From Bacillota bacterium (GTDB lineage Bacteria > Bacillota > Sulfobacillia > Sulfobacillales > Sulfobacillaceae), in the NCBI GenBank assembly GCA_026627065.1, contig JAPNUO010000001.1, forward strand, positions 700,749 through 764,748: a DNA stretch of 64,000 nucleotides. Reading direction: 5' to 3'. The position numbers and the translations under genes are program-made. Below the pieces are notes generated by a model. It made no database searches, had not been told where the DNA came from, and worked only from the letters and a program-made list of their open reading frames with translations. Positions within the stretch are counted from its first letter, which is position 1; each line of letters starts with the position of its first letter. Shown here piece after piece: positions 8,384-16,663 of the stretch.

Positions 8384-8859
8384 AAGACCATCCTCCCTCA
8401 GTGGCAGAGTTTTTCGGGTGCTCTTGCTTCCATCATGTTCTTGTTACATGAAGGCACTGCCGCGCGCATCGACATGCCCCCCTCTCGTCGAAGCGTTCAC
8501 GCACCACTGGGGAGTCCCCCTGAGTTAACTTAATAACGCACGGAACCGCCGTGAAGTCACGACGCGCCGGGAAATGTTCTCCAAGGTACGGTCGTATGGG
8601 CAGCAAAGGCCGCGCTCCGCGCCAGCCACCTTTGGCTTTGTCGGGAACCTTCTCCTACCCGCGGGTAGCATGGAGCCGGCCCGAAGTAGCCGACTGGCGC
8701 CTGCCACTTGTGGCCAGGTGCCACGCGCGGCGGCTCTCGTGTTTCCGCATACGGCGTGGTCCGACGCGGGGGTCTCTGGTCGGCGGCGCAGGTTTGGTGG
8801 CACCCCGGGGCGCGGATTCCCGCGGCGCATTCCCCCGCCTGACCCGGTTAATCTTCGCC
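8384..8859. other. Non-coding stretch upstream of the lipoprotein gene
   Basis: No gene is supported. The part next to 8384 should hold the lipoprotein promoter, but no clear -35/-10 pair stands out. Several GC-rich overlapping frames exist (for example 8525-8830 on the minus strand), but none has a ribosome site or recognisable motif. Together with 8860-9115 this makes one of the longest gene-free intervals in the window. Confidence 0.45.
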
Positions 8860-9115
8860 GCCCCGGGCCGCATATTGCCTCGCGTGACTCACCTCTTGCC
8901 TGCCTTCATTGTCGGAATGGTCGGGCTAACCGCCGACCGCGGCTGCCTTTGGTCTGCCACGCAGCTCTAAGCCACCACGAATAGAGGACGCACCGGGCAG
9001 CCCCTGCCCCGGACTACCGCGAGCTAACCCCACGTCTCGCCGAGGGCTGCAGACCCCGACTGCGGGGTCCGGACGGACGACATTAAGCCGCCCCCCCGCC
9101 TAACCGCGGCTCATG
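8860..9115. ncRNA. Candidate structured RNA, strand and family unknown
   Basis: The segment is unusually rich in self-complementary blocks. These are a perfect stem GACCCCG-CAGT-CGGGGTC near 9045-9070; a stem in which CCGGGCAG pairs with CTGCCCCGG across a single bulge near 8990-9015; and GGTCGG pairing with CCGACC around a short loop near 8912-8935. Read on the minus strand they lie in series over about 200 bases with short AT-containing joints, as in large bacterial structured RNAs or mobile-element guide scaffolds. No known class (RNase P, tmRNA, SRP, 6S, common riboswitches) was recognised. Confidence 0.3.
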
Positions 9116-9186
9116 AGGACGGAATTGTCATCATCTGATATGCTGCCCGCAGGATATTGGCCGTGAATTGGCCGGCACAGCAGGAT

Positions 9187-9215
9187 TCTCGCGCTGGCTG
9201 GGAGTATGGTAGAAT
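9187..9215 (+). promoter_or_regulatory. Probable extended -10 promoter
   Basis: TGGTAGAAT (the TAGAAT hexamer at 9210-9215) has the TG extension typical of vegetative promoters with a weak -35; the -35 region here is poor (TCTCGC). It lies about 40 bases before the start of the following gene. Confidence 0.4.
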
Positions 9216-9256
9216 TTTCAGCGTGAAGATGAGCCTGCTCCCGAGGAGGAATGACC

Positions 9257-9886
9257 TTGGAACCGGTCGAGCCCCGTGTGCCCTATCCCCCCAATGCCGC
9301 CATCGAGGCGATCGATGCCCAGCTGGCCGAATTGGCGGCGAAACGCCTTCAGATGGTGGGCAATAGTGTGATAATGCCGTCTACCGCCGCGATTGACCAA
9401 TGGGCTGCGCAGTTCGGGGTGCCGAGTGCGGCCTTGCGGCGCATTTTCTGGAGCCTGCGCCTGGCCTCACTCGTGCCGGAAGCGCTCTTCGCGCGGCGGA
9501 CGGACGATCCCCTTGGAGTGCTTCCCATCATGCGCCGCGTGACGTGGGCCACGTTTCATTTTACGGTGACCCACGCCGTGCAATATCCTGACTCCAGCGT
9601 TGTCAATACGGTTCTCATTGATCACGCAGCGGGAGAGGCGGCCGACGGTGATTCCCCGCTCGACGTCCAGATCGCGTTGGCCATCGAAAGCAGCGACCAG
9701 GTCTTTGCCGTGCATCAGGAGGAGCAGCAAGGTCGGGCGCCAGTGGTGCAGCAAGCGTGGCGCGTGGAACCCCGACTCCCCGACACCGTCGAGGCGGTGA
9801 CCTTCATGCTGGTGCCGGGCGAACCGCGGTGGCCGCAGTGGAGGCCCAAAGTCGTAACAGTCCCTCAGCCTCTGACTGTCGAATGA
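9257..9886 (+). CDS. Conserved-looking hypothetical protein
   Basis: The family is not recognised. The 209-aa product is soluble, without signal peptide or membrane segment. It begins with a helical part (AAIEAIDAQLAELAAKRLQM) and a predicted DNA- or protein-binding helical segment (AIDQWAAQFGVPSAALRRIFW), followed by a beta-rich half (RVTWATFHFTVTHAVQYP, then VFAVHQEEQQGRAPVV). An ATG at 9251 almost touches the AGGAGG sequence, too close for initiation. The in-frame TTG at 9257 sits 7 bases from it and is the better start. It is flanked by non-coding DNA on both sides and transcribed alone. Confidence 0.55.
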   Translation: MEPVEPRVPYPPNAAIEAIDAQLAELAAKRLQMVGNSVIMPSTAAIDQWAAQFGVPSAALRRIFWSLRLASLVPEALFARRTDDPLGVLPIMRRVTWATFHFTVTHAVQYPDSSVVNTVLIDHAAGEAADGDSPLDVQIALAIESSDQVFAVHQEEQQGRAPVVQQAWRVEPRLPDTVEAVTFMLVPGEPRWPQWRPKVVTVPQPLTVE

Positions 9887-10308
9887 ATCCGCCTGATCTG
9901 GTTCAGTCCCGCCGTTGTCTTGCCGAACCAAACAGCTCATGGACATCCGCCGTGCGTGTCATCTCGCCGCAAACGGCATCTGTTGAACAGGAGGCCCGCT
10001 CAGTCCTCATCGCGAGGGAGGCCGGAGTTATCGCTTTCGCTTCGTCAAAGATCCGTGGCGTCGACGTGAAAGAGTCCGAACGGGATTGCCCCTCTATCCT
10101 TGGCAATCTTGGGGATCGTCACCGACGGCCACCACATCACCGTTCCGCCACGCGGTCAACCGCCACGAACAGGACCGCCTTGGAGGGAACGCGAGGCAAC
10201 ATGGCAGAGTCGGCCGCAGTGCGAATGGGTCCAGCCGATCTTTCTTTTCGTGCCCCCGCGAGACCCGGCCCGAACGTGCGGTAGAAGAGACCATTCTCTA
10301 AGGAACCG
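9887..10308. other. Gene-free interval
   Basis: About 420 bases lie between a plus-strand gene and the convergent aarF-type gene. Short frames overlap in all directions without ribosome sites or recognisable motifs. A clear terminator for either neighbour was not found. The sequence has the look of eroded DNA, but no parent element could be named. Confidence 0.4.
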
Positions 10309-11973
10309 CTAAAATTTTTTGGGGCCGCGCACCGCGCGCACTAGGGCCCACACGGCTAAAATCACGGTCAGGAGGACGGCGTAGTCGCCCAGCGGCAAGC
10401 CCGCCATTTGATTCAGCTGGGCACGGTGGGCGACCAGCGCCAATCCCAAGACAACGGCTGCCAACAGCATTGAGAGCGCCAAGCGGTTGACGAGCACTTC
10501 CCAATGGCTCATCATCCGGTCCAGATTCTTATGCTCAAGAACAATGTGAATGTCCCCGGCTTGGATCTTGGCCAACATCCGCTCGAATTCAATTGGCAAG
10601 CTCCACACGCTGTCTGCCCACTCTACCGAGCTTTTCCACCACTCTGGCCCCCAGTGCGCCGGGTTGACCTGCTGCCAGAATAACTCGCCCACCCACGACT
10701 GTCCCATCTCCAACAGCGAAAAGGCGGGATCCAGCTCGCGCACCACTCCATCGGCGATCACTGCAACCTTGGCGAGCACCAGGTACTCAGGGGGAATGCG
10801 CAGGGCGTAGCGGCGCGCCACCTGAAAGATATCCGACAGGGCCTGCCCGAGGCGAAACTCTTGGAGCGTCGTCTCATAATACCGACGCCGGAGCCGGTCA
10901 ATGTCCCGCACCAGGGCCCCCCGGTCAAACCGCGTCCGTTCGCTCCCCAAATTTATCAGCGCATCGGCCACCTGGGCGCTGTCTCCGCGCGCCAACCCCA
11001 ACACCAAGGCGACTGAACGCCGACGCATCTCGGGAGTAAAATGTCCCACCATCCCCCAATCCAAAAACACCAGGCGTCCTTCGGAATCCACGTGCACATT
11101 GCCGGGATGGGGATCGGCATGAAAGAATCCGCGCAAAAAAATTTGTTGGTACAGCGCGCGGATGTACTGGCGAGAGAGCGCCTTCAAATCCTGGCCCTGG
11201 GCTTCTAGCTGTGGCCGATCATTAATTTTGATGCCCCGTATCGATTCCAGGACCAATACCTCGGACCGCGTCAGAGGCCAAATCACCTCAGGGATCCGCA
11301 GTCCATTTTCCTGGCCAAAGAGCCGACGGGCCGCCTCCGTATTCTGCGCTTCCACGACAAAGTCCAATTCATCGCGCATGGTGGCCACCAGTTCCTCGAC
11401 CAGATCCTTCATTCCATACTGCCTTGCCCACTCGACGCGTTCTTCCGCCCTGGCCGCCAGGCCACGCAAAATGCGAAAGTCTGCCTGCGCCTGCTCCCAC
11501 ACCTGGGGCCGACGCACCTTGACCACAACCCACCGACCATCAAAAAGCTTTGCTCGGTGCACCTGCCCAATGCTGGCAGTTGCCAACGGAACGGGGTCGA
11601 GCCAGGATACGAAACGATCCGGCGGGCCTCCCCAAGCTCGTTCGATGATCGCCGTAATGTCTTTGAAATCTACAGCGGGTACATTGTCTTGAAGGTTTTC
11701 CAGGGCTCGCACAAGTTCGCCCGGCAAGACATCGGAACGCAACGACGCGAGTTGACCCAACTTGACGTAGGTCGGCCCCAAGTGCGCCAAGACGGAACAC
11801 ACCCGTTCGGGCCATCCGGCGTCCATGGGCGGCCACCGCTTGGCTTTGAGCCGCTGTCGCCAAGGAAGGTAGCGCGCCAGACCGATCTCGTCCACAGCCA
11901 TGATGAGCCCGTGCTGGGCGACCACTTCCGCCATTTGTCGAAGGCGCGCCCACGAAGTTGGCCGGCGCATCAC
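10309..11973 (-). CDS. ABC1/AarF/UbiB-family atypical kinase
   Basis: At 554 aa this matches the UbiB/ABC1 family, atypical kinase-like ATPases tied to isoprenoid-quinone or lipid metabolism. The family signature VKLGQLASLRSD is near residue 71. The Ala-rich loop replacing the P-loop reads ASIGQVHRAKLFDGRWVVVK, with the kinase Lys at its end. The catalytic/metal segment HADPHPGNVHVD is followed by VFLDWGMVG. Two hydrophobic helices near the C-terminus (LALSMLLAAVVLGLALVAH and LLTVILAVWALVRAV) anchor it to the membrane. It is the last gene of a three-gene unit and overlaps iadA by 4 bases. Confidence 0.9.
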   Translation of the reverse strand: MMRRPTSWARLRQMAEVVAQHGLIMAVDEIGLARYLPWRQRLKAKRWPPMDAGWPERVCSVLAHLGPTYVKLGQLASLRSDVLPGELVRALENLQDNVPAVDFKDITAIIERAWGGPPDRFVSWLDPVPLATASIGQVHRAKLFDGRWVVVKVRRPQVWEQAQADFRILRGLAARAEERVEWARQYGMKDLVEELVATMRDELDFVVEAQNTEAARRLFGQENGLRIPEVIWPLTRSEVLVLESIRGIKINDRPQLEAQGQDLKALSRQYIRALYQQIFLRGFFHADPHPGNVHVDSEGRLVFLDWGMVGHFTPEMRRRSVALVLGLARGDSAQVADALINLGSERTRFDRGALVRDIDRLRRRYYETTLQEFRLGQALSDIFQVARRYALRIPPEYLVLAKVAVIADGVVRELDPAFSLLEMGQSWVGELFWQQVNPAHWGPEWWKSSVEWADSVWSLPIEFERMLAKIQAGDIHIVLEHKNLDRMMSHWEVLVNRLALSMLLAAVVLGLALVAHRAQLNQMAGLPLGDYAVLLTVILAVWALVRAVRGPKKF

Positions 11974-13163
11974 CGCGCGCCAACCTCGCCCGGTTCAAAG
12001 GTCCCGGTTTTGACCACGCGGCCACTGCGCACCACGACGCGACCGCCAGCAACCAATGACACAATGTCGTGCCCATCGGTCACCAAAATGTCGCCGCGGA
12101 CGCCTTCAGCAATTCGCCCGACATAGGGCATCTTTAAGATCTTGGCCGGCGTCTGGGTGGCTGGCAGCAACGCTTGCGACCAGTCGTAGCCATAGTCCCC
12201 GTGAAGCGCCACCACCGTGCGGAACAGGGTATCAGCCTGGCCCACCCCCAGGTAAAGGAGGTGGCCCTTCTCGTCAAACACCGGGGCCGACCCGCCGGCG
12301 TCGGTGCTCAGCGAAATCTGAGACAGTGGTACTCCTGCCTGGCGCAGCGCATGCACCGCCTCGTGAGGGGCGACCGCCTGAACATCGTGAGTGTCCGGTG
12401 CAATGCTGGTGGTGATATCCACATAGCCACCCATTAAGCCGTACCGCACGGCGTCGTTCAAGAGCGGGCGGCTCCGGTTCAGGTGCGTCGGGACCATAGT
12501 GTCAATGGGCACGTCTGCCATCTCCAGCACCTCAAACAACGGCGCCAAGCGGCGCGGGCCGTTGCCGACGTGCAGGTGCAACACGCCGGCCTTGCCCGCC
12601 AGGAGTCCCCCGGTGCGCGCTTCCCCGGCCAGCTCGGCCAATTCTCGAGCACTGGGATGACTTCCGCGATGGTCGGAGATGGCGATTTCTCCCACACCGA
12701 TCACGCGGTCAATGAGGACGATGTCGTTGCGCGGGGTATCGGTAATGGTCCGCGTGGGGACTTGGTAAGCACCGGTGTAAATCCATGCGTTGAGCCCGTC
12801 GTGGACCAATTGCCTCGCCTTGGCAAGCAGCCCTTGCACCGAGCGCGTGGTACCGTCCGTCCCCAGCAGTCCCACCGCCGTGGTGATGCCGTACCGCGTC
12901 AGATCGGAAAGGGAGAGCTCGGGCGTGCGAAACTGAAAACCGCCCTCGCCACCGCCTCCGGCAAAATGCACGTGTTGATCCACCAGCCCGGGCATGACCA
13001 AAAGACCAGACGCATCCAGCGTCTCCCCCTCAGCCCAGGTCGGCAGATGAAGATCCCGACCCACGGCTGCCACCAAAGTCCCCACGGTCAAGATGTCAAC
13101 GCGGCCTAGAGGTTCGGGCGCATAAACTTCGCCCCCCCGAATCAACGTTGCGACGATACTCAT
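11970..13163 (-). CDS. iadA: Isoaspartyl dipeptidase
   Basis: IadA hydrolyses beta-aspartyl (isoaspartyl) dipeptides released from damaged proteins. The 397-aa length matches E. coli IadA (about 390). Amidohydrolase metal ligands are visible: GLVDQHVHFAGGGGEGG, then LHLHVGNG, then THLNRS, and the catalytic Asp in LSTDAGG. GEIAISDHRG follows the position of the bridging residue. It overlaps its neighbours by 4 bases on each side, so all three genes are probably co-translated. The unit may be driven by a forespore-type promoter (see 13946-13976), suggesting clearance of aged-protein fragments around germination. Confidence 0.92.
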   Translation of the reverse strand: MSIVATLIRGGEVYAPEPLGRVDILTVGTLVAAVGRDLHLPTWAEGETLDASGLLVMPGLVDQHVHFAGGGGEGGFQFRTPELSLSDLTRYGITTAVGLLGTDGTTRSVQGLLAKARQLVHDGLNAWIYTGAYQVPTRTITDTPRNDIVLIDRVIGVGEIAISDHRGSHPSARELAELAGEARTGGLLAGKAGVLHLHVGNGPRRLAPLFEVLEMADVPIDTMVPTHLNRSRPLLNDAVRYGLMGGYVDITTSIAPDTHDVQAVAPHEAVHALRQAGVPLSQISLSTDAGGSAPVFDEKGHLLYLGVGQADTLFRTVVALHGDYGYDWSQALLPATQTPAKILKMPYVGRIAEGVRGDILVTDGHDIVSLVAGGRVVVRSGRVVKTGTFEPGEVGAR

Positions 13164-13909
13164 GAACCCTGCCCGCTGCCTTTCTCCCCGTGTCCCAACA
13201 CCAGCTCGATCTTCTTGGCAATTTCCTGACTCTGTTGAATCACACTGCGGAGTTTGGTTAAATTCGCTTCCAGCTCTTGGCTTAATTCGTATTGCGCTTG
13301 TGTCAGCACTTGCGCGACGGTTTCCTCGTTAGACGTTGTGGCACTGACCGCCGAAGGCGCACTTGGAGTGGTGGGGGACGCCCCCGCCGAACCCTGTTGA
13401 TTCTGACCGCTCTTTTTCACCAGTTGCTTCAGGCGCCCAAGACCGTTGCCCTGACCAGATCCTGACGCGCCCTGGCTTGAAGACGATTGGCCCTGGGAGG
13501 ATGACGCGGTCTCCCCCTGTTTCACCGCTTGCTGCAGTTGGCCCACGCTGGCGGCCTGGCCCTGCGACAAGGACCCCTGAGATGCGTCCTGGTTCTGCGC
13601 TGCCAGGGCCTCGCGAATCATTTGCTGCACCATGTCCGGCGTCACCGCGGTGTTGTTGGACGCCGAGCTCTTCTCGGAACCGCCTCCCGATTGACCGCCT
13701 TGACTTAAAGCCTGCTGAATCAACTGCTTTACCTCATCCTTGCTCAAAGAACCAGAATTGGAAGACGGTTTCTTTGCCGGCGCCAATTCCGACGAAGCTT
13801 CCGCCAAATAGCGCCGATTGACCCGGGCAAGGCGACGTAGCCCCGACGACGGTTCGTGGGCGTCGTTGGTTCTCCCTAGCCGCCCGCGGCGGGATTTTCG
13901 TTCGGCCAT
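13160..13909 (-). CDS. Gln/Ser-rich coiled-coil protein, unknown
   Basis: No family is recognised in this 249-aa protein. The N-terminus is strongly basic (MAERKSRRGRLGRTND). Two copies of an amphipathic repeat follow, KDEVKQLIQQALSQG (about residue 58) and TPDMVQQMIREALAAQN (about 92). They are separated by Gly/Ser/Gln-rich linkers containing SSSQGQSSSSQGASGSGQG. The C-terminal 60 residues (QAQYELSQELEANLTKLRSV onward) form a likely coiled coil. The composition resembles spore-coat or scaffold proteins. The gene heads the iadA unit, and a CATACTA -10 box upstream supports spore expression. No signal peptide is present. Confidence 0.75.
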   Translation of the reverse strand: MAERKSRRGRLGRTNDAHEPSSGLRRLARVNRRYLAEASSELAPAKKPSSNSGSLSKDEVKQLIQQALSQGGQSGGGSEKSSASNNTAVTPDMVQQMIREALAAQNQDASQGSLSQGQAASVGQLQQAVKQGETASSSQGQSSSSQGASGSGQGNGLGRLKQLVKKSGQNQQGSAGASPTTPSAPSAVSATTSNEETVAQVLTQAQYELSQELEANLTKLRSVIQQSQEIAKKIELVLGHGEKGSGQGS

Positions 13910-13945
13910 TTTTCATCTCGCCTCTTTATGGTGACGTTTCCCAAC

Positions 13946-13976
13946 TAGTATGAGCGATTGGGCCGACCGCTATCCG
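13946..13976 (-). promoter_or_regulatory. Candidate forespore (sigma-G-like) promoter
   Basis: On the minus strand CGGATA (13971-13976), an 18-base spacer and a perfect CATACTA (13946-13952) match the sigma-G pattern TGAATA-N17/18-CATACTA known from Bacillus. The -10 box is 36 bases before the ATG of the Gln/Ser-rich gene. The factor is inferred from Bacillus consensus only. Confidence 0.5.
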
Positions 13977-14007
13977 CCCTCCGGACATGTCCCGGCACGC
14001 GCCTTCC

Positions 14008-15018
14008 CTAGGATGTAGCCGCTTCGATATCGCTGAGCGCCTGGCGCACATTCGTAACCGGAAAAATCTTCATATGGTATCCCATGCGCTGAGCCATTGC
14101 CCGCGCCTTCGCGTAGTTGGCGCGCGGCACCACAAACACGCGCGCTCCCGCCCGGTACACGGTCACCACTTTTTGCGCTACGCCTCCGATTTCCACTACC
14201 TGACCATTCGGCAAAATTTCGCCCGTACCAGCCACGATGCGTCCATGGGCGATGTTCTTGCCCGTGATTTGGTCGTAGATCTCGAGCGCAAACATCATGC
14301 CCGCGCTCGGCCCGCCAATTTGCCCTGCGTGAATGACAACCGGCCGCGGGATGACGGGCTTTTGGAGGGCGCTAATGTAGACCCCGATCGCCGGATCGGG
14401 ATCCCCCTTGATGCGCGTCGTCTTCACCGACACCACGCGCGTCCGCCCATTGTCTTTGAGCGTTACCGCCACCGCCTGCCCCACGCGAAAATGATGCATG
14501 ATGGCGCGCACCGCGTTGACCGAGGTCACCGCATAAGGGCCGATACGGGTAATTAAGGCACCGGGCGGGATCCTCCCTTTGGCCGGGCTGTGCGGGACAA
14601 ACCCTAGGACAAGGGCCCCCGGCACTGTCACAATCCGCGCGTCAAGTCCAGCAAGCCGCTCGCCCGCGACTTCGGCGGACCATTGGCTTTGCTGCATCAA
14701 AGCATCATTATATTGCACATATTGGTTCATGTTCAGCGGCCCCAGAACTTGAGCCACTGGCTGAAACTCCACGGTCGGATTGAGATGTCCGAGCAGATAT
14801 TCCAGTTCGCTGACCGTGCCCACATCAATCGCCACCATCAGGAGACGACCCGGCCCCGGCTTTCGCGCATGCTGGACATGCACCATGGTGGCCAAATTTC
14901 CGGTAATCCCTGGGGCGATTTCGACTTCGCCGCTAGGAATATACTGGAGCACCACCAGTGCTAACGCCAGCACGGCCACCACCCACAGCACGGGTACCCA
15001 CCACCGGCGACGTGTCAT
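14008..15018 (-). CDS. ylbL: YlbL-type membrane-anchored PDZ/Lon-like serine protease
   Basis: The 336-aa protein has one N-terminal membrane helix (VPVLWVVAVLALALVVL), so the rest is outside the membrane. A PDZ-like domain follows (GFVPHSPAKGRIPPGALI). The C-terminal Lon-type (S16) proteolytic domain has the catalytic Ser in GGPSAGMMFALE and the Lys in GGVAQKVVTVYRAG, forming the Ser-Lys dyad. Architecture and length match Bacillus YlbL, and the gene overlaps ylbK by 4 bases as expected from synteny. In Bacillus this family takes part in DNA-damage checkpoint recovery; the same role here is inferred. Confidence 0.9.
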   Translation of the reverse strand: MTRRRWWVPVLWVVAVLALALVVLQYIPSGEVEIAPGITGNLATMVHVQHARKPGPGRLLMVAIDVGTVSELEYLLGHLNPTVEFQPVAQVLGPLNMNQYVQYNDALMQQSQWSAEVAGERLAGLDARIVTVPGALVLGFVPHSPAKGRIPPGALITRIGPYAVTSVNAVRAIMHHFRVGQAVAVTLKDNGRTRVVSVKTTRIKGDPDPAIGVYISALQKPVIPRPVVIHAGQIGGPSAGMMFALEIYDQITGKNIAHGRIVAGTGEILPNGQVVEIGGVAQKVVTVYRAGARVFVVPRANYAKARAMAQRMGYHMKIFPVTNVRQALSDIEAATS

Positions 15019-15782
15019 GCCGACCCCTCCATTCTGTCCAGTATCTCGCCGATCTTCTCCTCGCAGGCAATTTCCCCCGCGCGAATGAAATCGTCCACTC
15101 GAGTAAATTGCGCCTCGCGGGCATTGGGCACCTTGGGTTCAATCACCACATCCGCTTCCAGCGGCTTGTACCGACGCAATTCCCTGGCCATGATGTCAAA
15201 CGCCTGAAACAGAATATCGAATACGGAGCGCACCTCCGAAGACATGTCAATCCCGGCGTCCACGGCGACCACCGGAGCATCCGCCAGCTGGCGGGCCAGA
15301 TCGACCGGTACGCGGTTCAGCACGCCGCCGTCCACCAACACCCGGTTATCCTTGACAAACGGACTAAAAATGCCGGGAATGGAGGTGGTGGCGCGCACCG
15401 CCTCCGCCACGCTCCCGTGGTCAAGGACCACTTCCTCCCCGCGCTGAATATCCACCGCCACAAGTTTCAACGGCGGGTCGCAATCGCTAAATTGGCGCCC
15501 GCGCGTCAACAGCGTGAGGAGCCCCAAGAGCTTCTGGCCCCGAACCATCCCCATCTTGGACAAAGAAAAATCAATCCATTGATGGCGGCGGAGCGTATGC
15601 GCCAGCTCTTCCATCATTGCAGCCGTGTAGCCGGTGCAGTAGAGGGCGCCGATAAGCCCGCCCATGCTCGAGCCAGCAATCCCTAATATCGGCACGCGGT
15701 ACCGCTCCAAACACTTCAGCACGCCAATGTGGCTAAATCCCCGAGCTCCGCCGGACGACAGCGCTAAAGTCACACCCCGCAT
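15015..15782 (-). CDS. ylbK: Patatin-like phospholipase YlbK
   Basis: This is a 255-aa patatin-family esterase. The oxyanion loop is SSGGARGFSHIGVLK (residues about 10-24), the nucleophile Ser is in GSSMGG (about 37-42) and the catalytic Asp in VDGGVLNRVP (about 150). RssA-like bacterial members of this length are soluble lysophospholipid or acyl hydrolases; the substrate cannot be told from sequence. It is followed immediately by ylbL with a 4-base overlap, and is divergent from the membrane-protein gene at 15878. Confidence 0.9.
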   Translation of the reverse strand: MRGVTLALSSGGARGFSHIGVLKCLERYRVPILGIAGSSMGGLIGALYCTGYTAAMMEELAHTLRRHQWIDFSLSKMGMVRGQKLLGLLTLLTRGRQFSDCDPPLKLVAVDIQRGEEVVLDHGSVAEAVRATTSIPGIFSPFVKDNRVLVDGGVLNRVPVDLARQLADAPVVAVDAGIDMSSEVRSVFDILFQAFDIMARELRRYKPLEADVVIEPKVPNAREAQFTRVDDFIRAGEIACEEKIGEILDRMEGSA

Positions 15783-15877
15783 CGCGCACCCCCTCGCCCT
15801 TCTCGTTTGCCTTGACGCCTAGCGATTGGCCCGGATAACGGCCCACTACGCGCATACCTTGTACGGGAGGAATGCGT

Positions 15878-16663
15878 GTGATTCGTCAACCTTCCCTGCG
15901 CCGCGTCGCCGCACTCGTTGTCTTTGCCGCTGTAGTCTGGGCCTCGACGGGTCCCGCGCACCTGATGCAGCGGGCCGCCACGCAGGCGTTGGCGTTATGG
16001 TGGGACCACTACGTGCCGATTATGCTCATGGGATACGTTGCCGCCCGCCTCATCTTGTGGCTGGTGCCCACGCCGCCTCTAGGCATGCTCGCCCTCGTCG
16101 CCTATTGCACGTTTCCCCCCGTGGCCGCCATTGCCGCGTTGGACCACCAGCGGACAGCAAACGCGCCAGAGCCGCCTCCAGCACCCCTTCTGTTATACAC
16201 CAATTTTTACAATCCTTTGCTTTTCCCCGATCCGCGCGCCATTTTTGCCCTCGACCTCTTTGCCCTGACGGCCGCGCTTTGGCTCTATCCCCCTGGGCGC
16301 TGGAAACGAATGCGACTGGCGGCGGTGCCCTTCGGTCCCCGCCAGTGGATCACTGAGGCGTTCGACTGGACATCCCTCACGGGCATCACCGCGCTCTCCG
16401 CCTTGGTCGTCCATCAAGGACTGCCCTCCCTGCCGCTCGGATGGCTGCTCGAACCCGTCGCCCTCTATTGGCACAGCCGCCCCCGTCTAGGCTGGACGCC
16501 CGCTTTTTGGACCATGCTCGGCGGGCTCCCGTATTGGGCGCTCTTTGCCAAGGATTTTCCGGCGCCGAAAAACACGTGGGTGAAACTGGGCGCGCTTCGG
16601 CTGGCCCAGGCGCTCTGGGCGGCGACGCTCTTCACCTGTTACTGTCTTTTCAATCGTTCATGA
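15878..16663 (+). CDS. Multi-pass membrane protein of unknown family
   Basis: The 261-aa protein has about six hydrophobic segments (for example AALVVFAAVVWASTG, YVPIMLMGYVAARLILWL, MLALVAYCTFPPVAAIAAL, IFALDLFALTAALWLY). No family was recognised. It occupies the place of ylbJ in the Bacillus gene order, but it is on the opposite strand and shorter than YlbJ (about 400 aa), so no homology is claimed. ATG 15872 abuts the GGGAGG sequence; GTG 15878, 7 bases away, is the likelier start. Its last 14 bases overlap the end of the convergent coiled-coil gene. Confidence 0.6.
   Translation: MIRQPSLRRVAALVVFAAVVWASTGPAHLMQRAATQALALWWDHYVPIMLMGYVAARLILWLVPTPPLGMLALVAYCTFPPVAAIAALDHQRTANAPEPPPAPLLLYTNFYNPLLFPDPRAIFALDLFALTAALWLYPPGRWKRMRLAAVPFGPRQWITEAFDWTSLTGITALSALVVHQGLPSLPLGWLLEPVALYWHSRPRLGWTPAFWTMLGGLPYWALFAKDFPAPKNTWVKLGALRLAQALWAATLFTCYCLFNRS

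Noticed and set aside
8525..9110. IscB/HEARO-type guide RNA and protein
   Set aside because: The RNA-like structure is suggestive, but no RuvC/HNH or arginine-rich start motif of IscB is encoded nearby and no sequence signature could be confirmed.
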